This document shows, piece by piece, positions 34,396 to 43,689 of a DNA stretch of 64,000 nt; position 1 is the stretch's first letter; the number at the start of each line of letters is the position of its first letter. Location: positions 248,001-312,000 of the forward strand of contig NZ_BMCU01000006.1 of the NCBI RefSeq assembly GCF_014635345.1, read 5' to 3'. The position numbers were made by a program, and so were the translations under genes. The DNA comes from Rhodococcoides trifolii (GTDB lineage Bacteria; Actinomycetota; Actinomycetes; Mycobacteriales; Mycobacteriaceae). The notes below the pieces were generated by a model. That model was not told where the DNA came from. It was given only the letters and a program-made list of their open reading frames with translations, and ran no database searches.

Positions 34396-35343
34396 ATGAG
34401 CAAGACCAAAGTAGCCGTGATCGGGTCCGGAAACATCGGCACCGACCTCGTCATCAAACTCGAACGTGTAGCCAAGAACGTCGAAATTGCTGTTCTCGTC
34501 GGAATCGACCCTGCCTCCGACGGTCTCGCCCGGGCGCGTCGACTGGGTATCAGCACCGTGGACTCGGGAGTACAGGGCCTGATCGAGCACCCCGACTTCG
34601 CCGCCATCGACATCATCTTCGACTCGACCTCCGCCAAAGCACATTTCGCGAACGAAGAAGCCCTGCGGCCGCACAACAAGCGGCTGATCGACCTCACCCC
34701 GGCCGCCATCGGCCCGTACGTCGTCCCCGCAGTCAATCTCGAGGAGCACCTGGACGCGCCGGATGTGAACATGGTGACGTGCGGTGGGCAGGCGACCATC
34801 CCGATCGTCGCTGCCATCTCCGCGATCACCCCGGTGCACTACGCCGAGATCGTCGCCTCGATTGCCTCGAAATCGGCTGGTCCCGGCACGAGGGCGAACA
34901 TCGACGAATTCACCGAAACCACATCCGAAGCAATCGAAAAGGTGGGTGGTGCCGCGCGAGGGAAAGCCATCATCGTCCTCAACCCGGCCGAGCCGCCGTT
35001 GATCATGCGCGATACCGTGCTTGCTTTGGTGTCGAACCCCGATCAGGACGCGATTCGCCAGTCCGTTCTGGACATGGTCGACAAGGTCTCCGCCTATGTC
35101 CCCGGCTACCGACTCAAGCAAGAAGTGCAATTCACTGAACTCGACGACGAAGAATCTGTCGCCACCTTGACCGGCGGCGTCGACAAAGGGCCGGGCCTGT
35201 GGAAGGTCTCGGTGTTCCTCGAAGTCGAAGGCGCCGCCCACTACCTGCCCGCCTACGCCGGCAACCTCGACATCATGACCTCCGCCGCCCTCCAGGTCGC
35301 GGAGCGCATTGCCCAGAACACGTCCTTGGAGGCGGCACGATGA
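34396..35343 (+). CDS. mhpF: Acylating acetaldehyde dehydrogenase MhpF
   Basis: The 315-residue protein has an N-terminal NAD motif (I-G-S-G-N-I-G-T-D), the catalytic Cys in [10 protein letters not shown] near residue 130, and the family [15 protein letters not shown]. It turns acetaldehyde, NAD and CoA into acetyl-CoA and works in a complex with the aldolase MhpE. Its stop overlaps the mhpE start by four bases (ATGA), matching the need for equal amounts of the two subunits. Confidence 0.95.
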   Translation: MSKTKVAVIGSGNIGTDLVIKLERVAKNVEIAVLVGIDPASDGLARARRLGISTVDSGVQGLIEHPDFAAIDIIFDSTSAKAHFANEEALRPHNKRLIDLTPAAIGPYVVPAVNLEEHLDAPDVNMVTCGGQATIPIVAAISAITPVHYAEIVASIASKSAGPGTRANIDEFTETTSEAIEKVGGAARGKAIIVLNPAEPPLIMRDTVLALVSNPDQDAIRQSVLDMVDKVSAYVPGYRLKQEVQFTELDDEESVATLTGGVDKGPGLWKVSVFLEVEGAAHYLPAYAGNLDIMTSAALQVAERIAQNTSLEAAR

Positions 35344-36383
35344 CCGACACGACCAGGCCGAACGCGAAAGACGGAGCGGCCCTCTACATCCAGGACGTCA
35401 CCCTGCGCGATGGCATGCACGCCATGAGGCACCGCATCAGTCCCGAGAACGTGGCGAGGGTGGCGAGCGCGCTCGACAATGCCGGTGTGGACGCCATCGA
35501 AGTCACCCACGGCGACGGTCTCGCCGGCCACAGCCTCACCTACGGACCGGGCAGCAACTCCGACTGGGAGTGGATCGAAGCCGCCGCCGCCGTGGTGCAC
35601 CGCGCCAAGCTCACCACGCTACTGCTGCCCGGGGTGGGCACCGTGGCCGAGCTCGAACACGCGTTCAAGCTCGGCGTGACGTCGGTGCGGGTGGCCACCC
35701 ACTGCACCGAAGCCGACGTCTCTGCTCAGCACATCACGAAGGCGCGCGAGCTGGGTATGGACGTATCGGGGTTTTTGATGATGTCGCACCTTGCCGAACC
35801 GGCGCAGCTGGCCGAGCAGGCGAAGCTGATGGAATCGTATGGTGCGCAATGTGTCTACGTCACCGACTCCGGCGGCCGGCTGACGATGGACGGGGTCCGC
35901 GATCGGGTGCGGGCGTACCGGGACGTGCTCGATCCGGGCACGCAGATCGGCATCCACGCCCACCAGAACCTGTCGCTGTCCGTCGCCAACTCCGTTGTCG
36001 CCGTGGAAGAGGGCGTCACCCGCGTCGATGCATCTCTTGCCGGTCACGGCGCCGGGGCCGGTAACTGTCCGATCGAACCGTTCGTCGCTGTCGCCGACCT
36101 GTACGGGTGGAAGCACAACTGCGACCTGTTCGGCCTCCAGGATGCCGCCGACGATATCGTCCGCCCCTTGCAGGATCGGCCGGTGCAGGTCGATCGGGAA
36201 ACGCTGACCCTCGGCTATGCCGGGGTGTACTCCAGCTTCCTGCGGCACGCAGAAACCGCGGCGAAGCAGTACGGACTCGACACCCGCGCAATCCTTCTCG
36301 CCGTCGGTGAGCGAGGACTGGTCGGTGGTCAGGAGGACCTGATCACCGACATCGCGCTGGACCTGGTGGCATCCAAAAGCTGA
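35340..36383 (+). CDS. mhpE: 4-hydroxy-2-oxovalerate aldolase MhpE
   Basis: The 347-residue DRE-TIM aldolase has the signature T-L-R-D-G-M-H-A, the channel-partner T-H-G-D-G-L, and I-H-A-H-Q-N-L-S for metal binding. It splits 4-hydroxy-2-oxovalerate to pyruvate and acetaldehyde, passing the aldehyde to MhpF. The four-base overlap with mhpF and the close spacing to the next hydrolase show a single operon. Confidence 0.95.
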   Translation: MTDTTRPNAKDGAALYIQDVTLRDGMHAMRHRISPENVARVASALDNAGVDAIEVTHGDGLAGHSLTYGPGSNSDWEWIEAAAAVVHRAKLTTLLLPGVGTVAELEHAFKLGVTSVRVATHCTEADVSAQHITKARELGMDVSGFLMMSHLAEPAQLAEQAKLMESYGAQCVYVTDSGGRLTMDGVRDRVRAYRDVLDPGTQIGIHAHQNLSLSVANSVVAVEEGVTRVDASLAGHGAGAGNCPIEPFVAVADLYGWKHNCDLFGLQDAADDIVRPLQDRPVQVDRETLTLGYAGVYSSFLRHAETAAKQYGLDTRAILLAVGERGLVGGQEDLITDIALDLVASKS

Positions 36384-36427
36384 GGGACCGAACACCTCAC
36401 ACGACCGTCACGTCAAGGAGCGACACC

Positions 36428-37300
36428 ATGAGCACATCCATTGCCACGCCCGACTACGTCACCGACGATTTCTTCGGTTTGGAGGACAAGTGGTTGCCCA
36501 CCGCCGCCGGTGAACTGACCCACTATCACGAGCTCGGCGAGGGCACGCCGATCCTGTTCCTGCACGGATCCGGAACTGGAGTCACCGCCGCCGCGAACTG
36601 GTGGCTCAACCTGCCCGAACTCAGCAAGCACGGTCGATGCATCGCGATCGACTCGATCGGATATGGGCAGAGCATCGTCGCTGACGGCACGAAATACGGT
36701 ATCCGCGAATGGGTCCGCCACGCCGTCCGGGTGCTCGACGCCCTGGGCATCGACAAGACGTGGATTGTCGGGAACTCACTCGGGGGATGGTTGGCGTTCC
36801 AGTTCGCGATCGATTTTCCCGAACGGTTGCTCGGCGTGGTGTCGATGGGGACAGGCGGTGCGAAGCTGACCGCTGCGCTGAAAGGGCACTCTGCTCCCAC
36901 GCTGTCCGAGGACGGTGTCCGGCGCACGCTGGAGCAGTTCGTCGTCGACACGTCGTTGGTCACCGACACTCTGGTGTCGCTGCGATACCAGTCGGCTCTC
37001 AACGACACCGCCACCGACCGGTTGGCAGAGGTCGTTGCCGCACGCGACCGAGACCGTACGGAGTTGCCCCTGGACTTCGACGTACTCGGCAAGCTCGACA
37101 TCCCGGTGTTGTTGATTCACGGGGTTCAGGACGTGGTCATCCCGGTTTCGCGTACCTGGGAACTGCTCAACGTGATCCCGAACGCCGACGCGCACATCTT
37201 CAGCCAATGCGGCCATTGGTCGCAGGTGGAGCGATCGGACGAGTTCAACGAGGTGGTCGGACGCTTTCTCGCACGCCATATCAGCATTCGGGAGCGGTGA
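36428..37300 (+). CDS. Meta-cleavage product hydrolase, second of three
   Basis: This 290-residue alpha/beta hydrolase has the oxyanion H-G-S-G-T-G-V-T-A, nucleophile elbow G-N-S-L-G-G (Ser), Asp in H-G-V-Q-D-V-V-I-P and His in C-G-H-W-S-Q-V-E. It resembles BphD/MhpC-type C-C hydrolases most closely. It is the last gene of the mhpDFE operon, so it may serve as the hydrolase for one ring cleavage branch while the mhpC at 24401 serves the other. AAGGAG precedes the ATG. Confidence 0.85.
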   Translation: MSTSIATPDYVTDDFFGLEDKWLPTAAGELTHYHELGEGTPILFLHGSGTGVTAAANWWLNLPELSKHGRCIAIDSIGYGQSIVADGTKYGIREWVRHAVRVLDALGIDKTWIVGNSLGGWLAFQFAIDFPERLLGVVSMGTGGAKLTAALKGHSAPTLSEDGVRRTLEQFVVDTSLVTDTLVSLRYQSALNDTATDRLAEVVAARDRDRTELPLDFDVLGKLDIPVLLIHGVQDVVIPVSRTWELLNVIPNADAHIFSQCGHWSQVERSDEFNEVVGRFLARHISIRER

Positions 37301-37329
37301 CAGGACTTGTAATCGGAAGGTCTCGGCGA

Positions 37330-37358
37330 ATCCCGGTGCGCACGAAGCGCACCGGGAT
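37330..37358. terminator. Convergent terminator after the hydrolase gene
   Basis: ATCCCGGTGCGC and GCGCACCGGGAT form a perfect 12-base stem around the loop ACGAA. It is placed between the converging hydrolase and ThDP enzyme genes. There is no long T-run, as is common in this GC-rich sequence. Confidence 0.7.
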
Positions 37359-37374
37359 AGTCGGGGCGGCGGTT

Positions 37375-39102
37375 CTACCGGGACATGACCTCGTCCGACA
37401 CCCCGGACCACCCTGTGATGGGTGGGTAGGCGGACGGATCGGTGATGATCTCCACGAGAGTGGGCCGGCCCGAGGCCACGGCCTTGGCAAGGGCATCACC
37501 GACCTCGGCGGCGTCGGTGACCCGCACACCGTCCGCGCCGCACGCTCGCGCAATGGCGGCGTGATCGACCGCAGCGAACGTCACGGCGTCGGTGTACTGC
37601 CCGAACTGCACCAACTCCACGTGTTTCTGGAAGCCGAGGATGCCGTTGTTCAACAGGACAACGATGACCGGTAGGTTCTCGCGGACGGCGGTCTCGAATT
37701 CCGACCACACGTGCCCGAACCCGCCGTCACCGGTGAGGCAGAAGACCGTCGCTTCGGGTCGGGCGACCTTGGCGCCCATCGCCAGAGGCATTCCCCAGCC
37801 CAGACCCGCAAGCCCGCGGGGTGAGAGAAACCGCTGCCCCGGACGTCGGGCGCGAAGGTAGTTCCCCAACCAGATGGACGAGTAGCTCGCATCTGCGGTC
37901 ACGATGGTGTCTTCGTCGAGCAAGTTGTCGATCTCGTTCGCCACGAGCTCCGGGCGAATCGGGCCCTCGGCAGGTGTGAGGATATCCAGCACTGCCTTGG
38001 CATGCTCGACGCGCGCCTCGGCGATACGCGCATGAATGGAATCGACTGCAGCACGCCGCTTTCCGAGGTCCAACTTGTCGAGAGCGGCGAGCAGGTCTGT
38101 CACGGCGAGGCGTGCATCCCCGACCACACGAATCGCTTCGTAGTTGCGGCCGACCTCGTTGGAATCGATATCGATGTGAATCAATGTGGCACCGTCGGGA
38201 ATCAGACTCCATGCATCGGTCCCGTTCTCGTTCGTGCGCGTACCGATCAGCACGATCACGTCAGCATCGGTCACCATAGAGCGCAGCCCGTGCGTCGCGC
38301 TCGTAGGTCCCATGTAGTTGCCGATCACTCCGACCGACAGAGGGTTTCGTTCGTCGACCGATCCTTTGCCCATGTTCGTGGTCGCCACGGGAAGGCCGAC
38401 CCGCTCCTGCAGATCGGCGAGAACGTGAGCCGCCCCGGCCAGGTGTACACCGCCGCCGGCGATCACCAGCGGGCGTTCGGCGGAGGCGATGACCGCAGCA
38501 GCTTCGGTAATCCGTTCTGCCGCCGGTCGAACGGGGTCGAGAGGGAAATGTCCGAGAACGGCGGAGCGGCGTCTCGGGCCCGTAACCGGCTCGATCAGAA
38601 CGTCGCGAGGCAGCATGAGGACCGCGGGTCCCGGCCTACCCGATGTGGCCGCGGTGATGGCCATGTCCAGATAGTCGTCCACGCGAGCGGGATCGTCGAG
38701 CGTGCGCAACCACTTCGAGCACGAGCGGAACAGATCGCCGTGATCGAACTCCTGGAAAGCATTGCGGTCCCGGTTCGACCGCGGAACATCCTGCACGAGT
38801 GCAAGTATGGGCACCGATGCCTTGGTAGCCTCGGCAAGCGGCGGAACCAGCAGAGTAGCGGCCGGGCCGTTCTGCGCCGCCACGACCGAGATCGTGTTCG
38901 ATACTCGTGCGAACCCATCGGCCATCGTGCCGGCCGCATTCTCGGTGCGGTACGCCAATTGGCGAATGCCGAATCTCGGGGCAGCCAGCATCAGCGCCGA
39001 CGGCAAAGACTGACCGAAGATGACTGTGACGCCGTGTCTCTGCAGACCGGCGGCCAGTGCATCGGCGACCGTAAAAGGTGATCCTGGAGATTGCTCGGAC
39101 AC
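37375..39102 (-). CDS. Thiamine-diphosphate-dependent enzyme (acetolactate synthase/decarboxylase family)
   Basis: The 575-residue protein has the three ThDP-enzyme domains: the N-terminal catalytic Glu in Y-R-T-E-N-A-A, a central domain, and the C-terminal ThDP motif G-D-G-G-F followed by L-L-N-N about 28 residues later. It resembles IlvB-like and benzoylformate-decarboxylase-like enzymes, so 2-oxo acid decarboxylation or carboligation is likely. No small regulatory subunit gene is near, so it is probably catabolic. The GTG at 39102 has AAGGG seven bases upstream; the frame is open far upstream but lacks a site there. It is divergent from the LysR gene. Confidence 0.85.
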   Translation of the reverse strand: MSEQSPGSPFTVADALAAGLQRHGVTVIFGQSLPSALMLAAPRFGIRQLAYRTENAAGTMADGFARVSNTISVVAAQNGPAATLLVPPLAEATKASVPILALVQDVPRSNRDRNAFQEFDHGDLFRSCSKWLRTLDDPARVDDYLDMAITAATSGRPGPAVLMLPRDVLIEPVTGPRRRSAVLGHFPLDPVRPAAERITEAAAVIASAERPLVIAGGGVHLAGAAHVLADLQERVGLPVATTNMGKGSVDERNPLSVGVIGNYMGPTSATHGLRSMVTDADVIVLIGTRTNENGTDAWSLIPDGATLIHIDIDSNEVGRNYEAIRVVGDARLAVTDLLAALDKLDLGKRRAAVDSIHARIAEARVEHAKAVLDILTPAEGPIRPELVANEIDNLLDEDTIVTADASYSSIWLGNYLRARRPGQRFLSPRGLAGLGWGMPLAMGAKVARPEATVFCLTGDGGFGHVWSEFETAVRENLPVIVVLLNNGILGFQKHVELVQFGQYTDAVTFAAVDHAAIARACGADGVRVTDAAEVGDALAKAVASGRPTLVEIITDPSAYPPITGWSGVSDEVMSR

Positions 39103-39210
39103 GTGTAAGCCCTTCGTGATGTCGTTCGGCCGCGGATACCGTGAAGGTGATCGGCCTCGGCGTTCAGCCTGCGGGAGGACCGGGCGCGACGTCCAATAGG
39201 ACTCTTTGCG

Positions 39211-39225
39211 ATTGCAAGAAGCAAT
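39211..39225. promoter_or_regulatory. LysR box (T-N11-A) between the ThDP enzyme and LysR genes
   Basis: ATTGC-AAGAA-GCAAT is a perfect dyad fitting the LysR T-N11-A rule. It lies 15 bases before the LysR start and in the divergent gap, so it probably serves both genes. Confidence 0.65.
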
Positions 39226-39240
39226 GCTTATGGTTTCGAG

Positions 39241-40140
39241 GTGAACCTTCGACGGCTCGAGTATTTCGTCGTCCTCGCCAAAGAACTGCACTTCGGGCGG
39301 GCAGCCGAGCGATTGCACCTTGCCCAGCCAGGGTTGTCGCAACAGATCAAGGTGTTCGAAAAAGAGTGTGGTGTGAAGCTTTTCGAACGAAACTCGCACG
39401 GAGTCACTCTGACCGAAGCGGGGCGGGTTCTGCTGGAGGAGGGCCAGGCCATCCTCGATCAGGTCGAACGCACTCTGACACGGGTGCGCGCGTCCGGAGA
39501 CGGACGAGCCGGAACGCTCCGCATCGTCTTGACGCGCTCGGTTGCCTTCGGATTGCCGGATACGTTGGTCAACGAATTTTCCGAGCGCTATCCGGGCGTA
39601 GAGGTGACTCGCGATGTCGCCTGGACCGCGCGCAATGTCGAGATGCTGCGTGCAGGAGATGTCGATGCGGCGTTCGTCCGGCTTCCACTGGACAACGAAC
39701 CGGACATCGACGTGCTCAGGCTCGGTGACACCGAGGCTGTGGTCGTCTGTCCGGTCGATCATCGGCTCGCGGCCAAACACCGGATCGAACGCGGCGACCT
39801 GAGCGGCGAAACCCTGATCAGTTGGCCGCGTGCTCAGGCGCCCGGATACTTCGACGAGATGCAACGAGACATCTTCGGTGACGATCCGCCGACCAGCATT
39901 GTCTGGGAACCGGACCCGGAGCATCTGATGGCGGCCGTCGACGGCAACCGGGGGGTCGCCGTCGTGGACAGCGAACGAGCCTCGACCTTGCGATCCGACA
40001 AGGTGGTCATCAGAAAGTTTGCCCCACCGGTGCCGCGCTTCGGTTTCGGCGTGGCCTGGCAACACAGGCGGGACGAACCAGTGCTGGTTTCTTTCGTGCG
40101 GATGTGTCGCGAACGGCGGGACGACATCGGCAATCACTAG
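39241..40140 (+). CDS. LysR-family regulator beside the ThDP enzyme
   Basis: The 299-residue protein has the LysR helix-turn-helix (F-G-R-A-A-E-R-L-H-L-A-Q-P-G-L-S-Q-Q-I) and a normal effector domain. It is transcribed away from the ThDP enzyme and should regulate it in response to a 2-oxo acid or aromatic acid. The GTG start at 39241 gives the usual M-N-L-R-R-L-E-Y-F opening. Confidence 0.9.
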   Translation: MNLRRLEYFVVLAKELHFGRAAERLHLAQPGLSQQIKVFEKECGVKLFERNSHGVTLTEAGRVLLEEGQAILDQVERTLTRVRASGDGRAGTLRIVLTRSVAFGLPDTLVNEFSERYPGVEVTRDVAWTARNVEMLRAGDVDAAFVRLPLDNEPDIDVLRLGDTEAVVVCPVDHRLAAKHRIERGDLSGETLISWPRAQAPGYFDEMQRDIFGDDPPTSIVWEPDPEHLMAAVDGNRGVAVVDSERASTLRSDKVVIRKFAPPVPRFGFGVAWQHRRDEPVLVSFVRMCRERRDDIGNH

Positions 40141-40197
40141 ATGTTATCGCCGACGGTCAAGGTTCTATTGGACTGTGACTCGAGGTAGATGATGACC

Positions 40198-40217
40198 TGT
40201 GTGCATGAGTGCACACA
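40198..40217. promoter_or_regulatory. Perfect inverted repeat upstream of the epimerase-like gene
   Basis: TGTGTGCA, TGAG, TGCACACA is an 8-base perfect dyad ending 22 bases before the start at 40240. It could be a regulator site for the 40240-46621 operon or a hairpin in its leader. The 99-base gap after the LysR gene holds no other feature. Confidence 0.45.
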
Positions 40218-40239
40218 CCGCCGAGACGGTCGTTGTCCG

Positions 40240-41220
40240 ATGAAAGTCCTTGTCATGGGAGGCACGCGTTTCGTCGGCGTCATCGCAGTACGTCGTCTGC
40301 TGGACGCCGGCCACGACGTGACGGTGTTCCACCGCGGCAGTAGGGAACCCGACTGGATCGGATCCGTCCGATCCGTCGTGGGAGATCGAAACAACGCGGA
40401 CGACCTGACGCGCCTGGCCACCGAACACTTCGACACCGTCCTCGACCTGTCCGCATACACCGGCGATCAGACAGCATCACTGCTCGCCGCCCTGCCGGAC
40501 GTGGAACGGTGGGTCCATTGCTCCACAGTGAACGTCGTTCGACCCGACCCGGTCATCCCGTGGACCGAGGACATCGACTACGGCCCGCATCCGCTGTGGG
40601 GCCGCTATGCCGTCGACAAGATTGCATGCGAGCGCGCAATTTCCTCGGTCCGCACAGATGCGCACTCGGTCGTTGTCCGCCTGCCGCTCGTTCTCGGCCC
40701 GCGCAACTTCATCCCGCGGGAGGAGTTCGTACTCAATCGCATACTCGACGGAGCTCAGATCCTCCTGCCCGGCGACGGGCAGGCAGTACACCAATACATC
40801 TACCGCGACCACGCCGCAGAAGCATTGGCACGCGCAGTCGAACTCCCCGGCCACGGCTTCGACGTCTACAACGTCGCCTCGAAAAGGTGCAACACCTCGC
40901 TACAAGGATTCGTGGACGTCTGCGCCGAGATCGTCGGCCGCTCGGCCGACACCCGTGCGGTCGGAGGTGGTCCGACAGGGGAAGACCGCGACACCTTCGA
41001 CAACGCAGACTGCGTCTTCCCGTTCAGCAACGAAAACACAATTCTGGCCATCGACAAGGCCGAACGCGCCGGACTGGTAGCGCCGTACCTCGACCTGAGG
41101 GAGATGATCTCGACCGCGTACGAGGCCCTGCTCGACGATCCGGAACGTCGCGCATGGCAGCGGACCGATGCCGAAGAGCGCGTCCTGTCCCGGTTGAAGA
41201 CGGCCGGAGCGCGCCCGTGA
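40240..41220 (+). CDS. NAD-dependent epimerase/dehydratase-like protein
   Basis: This 326-residue extended SDR has the Rossmann motif G-G-T-R-F-V-G at the very start, V-R-L-P-L-V-L-G-P and Y-A-V-D-K in the region of the Tyr/Lys active site. Sugar-nucleotide epimerases and several reductases share the fold. Here it is the first gene of a ring-cleavage operon and overlaps the next hydrolase by four bases, so a role in oxidising or dehydrating an aromatic precursor is more likely than sugar metabolism. That is inference. The ATG at 40240 is chosen because the Rossmann motif follows it directly. Confidence 0.75.
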   Translation: MKVLVMGGTRFVGVIAVRRLLDAGHDVTVFHRGSREPDWIGSVRSVVGDRNNADDLTRLATEHFDTVLDLSAYTGDQTASLLAALPDVERWVHCSTVNVVRPDPVIPWTEDIDYGPHPLWGRYAVDKIACERAISSVRTDAHSVVVRLPLVLGPRNFIPREEFVLNRILDGAQILLPGDGQAVHQYIYRDHAAEALARAVELPGHGFDVYNVASKRCNTSLQGFVDVCAEIVGRSADTRAVGGGPTGEDRDTFDNADCVFPFSNENTILAIDKAERAGLVAPYLDLREMISTAYEALLDDPERRAWQRTDAEERVLSRLKTAGARP

Positions 41221-42035
41221 CCACGCAGGTCCAGGCCAAACTGCATACCGTCGACGGGCACAGGCTCGAGGTCGCCGACGCCGGGTCCGGCCCTCCGGTG
41301 TTCCTTTTGCACGGCGCCGCTCCGGGGGCCTCCTCGGCCGGAACCTGGTCCTCACTGACGCCGGTACTGGCCCGCACCCACAGGGTCGTTGCTCCGGACT
41401 TCCTCGGTTTCGGCGGCTCGGACAAGCCGGAACGCGGCGACTACGGAATCGGCCTGTGGACCTCGCAGACTCTCGCACTCGCCGACGAACTCGGAATCGA
41501 CCGTTTCAGCGTCATCGGTAACTCGCTCGGCGGTCGTGTGGGACTACAACTCGCGCTCGATGCACCCGAACGGATCGACGACCTCGTGTTGATGAGTACC
41601 CGCGTCGCCCCGTCGGACTCGCCGGCGCAGACCCTCCTGCGCAACTACCGACCCGACCGAGACTTGATGCGCGAGTTGGTGACCGAGTGCTTCGTCCACC
41701 GGCCCGGCATAGTCACCGAATCCCTCGTCGAACGCCGCTACACCCTCAGCGCGCTCCCCGGGGCCCACGAGGCCATCCAATGCTTCTTCCGAGGCGGCGC
41801 AGCTCCGCCCTCCACTGACCTCGAAAAACTCCTCCCGACGATCGAACACCGGACACTGGTCCTGCACGGCCGCCACGACAAAGTCGTCCCGGTCTCGAAC
41901 AGCATCACGCTGGCCCAATCGCTCCCGCACGCCGAACTGCACGTCTTCGCCGACACCGGACACTGGTTTCCCCTCGAGCGAGCCGACCGTTTCGAGGACT
42001 CGGTCTCGCACTTTCTCACACACGCGCGCGACTGA
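41217..42035 (+). CDS. Alpha/beta hydrolase, third meta-cleavage-type hydrolase
   Basis: The 272-residue protein has L-L-H-G-A-A-P-G-A-S-S-A-G-T-W near residue 30, the elbow G-N-S-L-G-G (Ser), Asp in H-G-R-H-D-K-V-V-P and His in T-G-H-W-F-P-L-E. It is of the same group as the MhpC-like proteins but more distant. It lies directly upstream of an isochorismatase-fold gene and the divergent MhpB, so it may hydrolyse the product of that enzyme. The GTG start overlaps the previous stop (GTGA). Confidence 0.85.
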   Translation: MTTQVQAKLHTVDGHRLEVADAGSGPPVFLLHGAAPGASSAGTWSSLTPVLARTHRVVAPDFLGFGGSDKPERGDYGIGLWTSQTLALADELGIDRFSVIGNSLGGRVGLQLALDAPERIDDLVLMSTRVAPSDSPAQTLLRNYRPDRDLMRELVTECFVHRPGIVTESLVERRYTLSALPGAHEAIQCFFRGGAAPPSTDLEKLLPTIEHRTLVLHGRHDKVVPVSNSITLAQSLPHAELHVFADTGHWFPLERADRFEDSVSHFLTHARD

Positions 42036-42114
42036 TCGGCGCGCCCTATCCCGTGCGGAAATCCCTCCAGCACAACACGATTCGTACAGCTGAACCTCAG
42101 CACAGGAGCTCACC

Positions 42115-42744
42115 ATGGAACTCGACCCTCGCACCACCGCCGTCGTCGCCATACACTGTCAGGGCGACGTGGTCGGACCCACCGGCGCGCTCGCCGGAAT
42201 GTTTCACCAACAGGTCCGGCACCGAAACGTCCTCTCCCGCATCGCCGACCTGCTCGATGCCGGTCGCCGAGCAGGGTGCACCACCATCTTCACGCGCATA
42301 GCATTCGCACCGGACTACTCCGATCTCGTTCCCAATTCCCCGATACTCGCGGACATTCCAGTCCTGGGATGCATGCAGGACGGATCGAACGCGGCGGAGA
42401 TCGTCGACGAGGTCGGACTGCAGTCGGCCGATATCGTCATCACCCACAAGCGAGTGGGCGGATTCTCCGAGCGAATGAGTCTCGAACTCACCTCGCGAGG
42501 CATCACCACCGTCCTGTTCTGTGGCGTCGCGACCAACGTGTCGGTGGAGAGCACGGCCCGCGTCGCCACCGACCTCGGGTATCGAGTCGTGATTGTCGAA
42601 GACGCGTGCTCGGCGGCCACCCTCGACGTGCACAACGCGGCCGTCGCGTCGCTCGGTGCTCTGGCTTCGATCACCTCCGTCGACGACGTGAGAGCCGCAT
42701 TGAACGAATCCGTTGCACCCCCGTCCGTGCAACACACCCCCTGA
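42115..42744 (+). CDS. Isochorismatase-fold protein with altered catalytic triad, copy 2
   Basis: The 209-residue protein is a paralog of the one at 28761, sharing the first nine residues and the G-V-A-T-N-x-S-V-E core. As in copy 1, His14, His111 and Ser143 occupy the places of the usual Asp, Lys and Cys. The shared substitutions in two separate operons indicate selection for a different chemistry. It is placed between a C-C-type hydrolase and a ring-cleavage dioxygenase. AGGAG precedes the ATG. Confidence 0.8.
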   Translation: MELDPRTTAVVAIHCQGDVVGPTGALAGMFHQQVRHRNVLSRIADLLDAGRRAGCTTIFTRIAFAPDYSDLVPNSPILADIPVLGCMQDGSNAAEIVDEVGLQSADIVITHKRVGGFSERMSLELTSRGITTVLFCGVATNVSVESTARVATDLGYRVVIVEDACSAATLDVHNAAVASLGALASITSVDDVRAALNESVAPPSVQHTP

Positions 42745-42777
42745 GCCGCAACGACACTCACGAGCCGAAGGAAGTAC

Positions 42778-43689
42778 ATGGCAACATTGCAATCGGGTGC
42801 GCGACTGGCAGGTATCGCGCTCTCCCACAGCCCCCAGATGCTGGCCGACGTCGAGCACACGCAAGGTCTGAAATTCCGGATCGCAGTGGAGGCGGCAGCG
42901 CGCGCCGTGCAGGCCTACGATCCCACCCTGGTCGTGTACTTCGGCCCCGACCACATGCGCGCACTGGCCGGCATCGCGCCCGCATTCACCGCGGTCGAAG
43001 CCGCCACGGGCTACGGCGACTGGAACACCGCAAGCTCGCGCTACGACATTCCCTCGGAACTCGTCCGAGACTACGTGCAGTTCACCACCGACAACGGTGT
43101 CGAAGTAGCGCTCGCGCCGGAGCTGAAGCTCGATCATGGTTTCGGACAGTCGACTACCGATCTGTTCGGGCGACTCGATGCGGTGCCGATGCTTCCTGTC
43201 GTCGTCAATTGCATCGACCGCCCACTCGCGACCACCTCACGCGTGATCCAACTCGGAGGGATCACACGCCGTTTCCTCGACACCTCGACATCCCCCGACG
43301 ATCGAGTACTGGTGATCGGATCCGGGGGACTCTCGCACTCGCCGCCCTCGCTCATTCCCGGCGCGCACAAGCTGCCCGAAGCAGAGCGTCAGGCGCTCAT
43401 CACCGACAACATGGGCAAGGCAATCGAGGCCATCAGGCCGGACTGGGACAAGAACATGCTGCGTCTCCTCGCCGACGGTGACCTCGACGCGATCTCGCGA
43501 ATGACGCACGACGACATTCAAACTGCGGGGACCGGTGCACACGAGGTGCGCACATGGATCGCAGTGGCAGCCACGGTCGGCGAACCGCTCGACACGATCG
43601 GCTACGAGACCGTGTCCGAGTGGATCACGGGCATGGGCATCGCGGCGGACAGGGAGCTCGGAGTCGAGCCCGCGGTGGCGTCGCGATGA
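42778..43689 (+). CDS. Class III extradiol dioxygenase, divergent MhpB homolog
   Basis: The 303-residue protein keeps the catalytic framework of MhpB: L-S-H-S-P near the start, G-P-D-H, L-D-H-G and G-G-L-S-H-S-P-P. The substrate-pocket stretch after G-P-D-H differs completely from the mhpB product at 25309 (no Y-N-G-F-F-Y). It should therefore open a different catechol-like ring. Its ATG has AAGGAAG upstream, and its stop overlaps the aldehyde dehydrogenase start (ATGA). Confidence 0.85.
   Translation: MATLQSGARLAGIALSHSPQMLADVEHTQGLKFRIAVEAAARAVQAYDPTLVVYFGPDHMRALAGIAPAFTAVEAATGYGDWNTASSRYDIPSELVRDYVQFTTDNGVEVALAPELKLDHGFGQSTTDLFGRLDAVPMLPVVVNCIDRPLATTSRVIQLGGITRRFLDTSTSPDDRVLVIGSGGLSHSPPSLIPGAHKLPEAERQALITDNMGKAIEAIRPDWDKNMLRLLADGDLDAISRMTHDDIQTAGTGAHEVRTWIAVAATVGEPLDTIGYETVSEWITGMGIAADRELGVEPAVASR

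Noticed and set aside
39103..40137. Upstream extension of the ThDP enzyme frame across the LysR gene
   Set aside because: The extension is antisense to a clear LysR gene; the GTG at 39102 has a good ribosome binding site and family similarity begins there.
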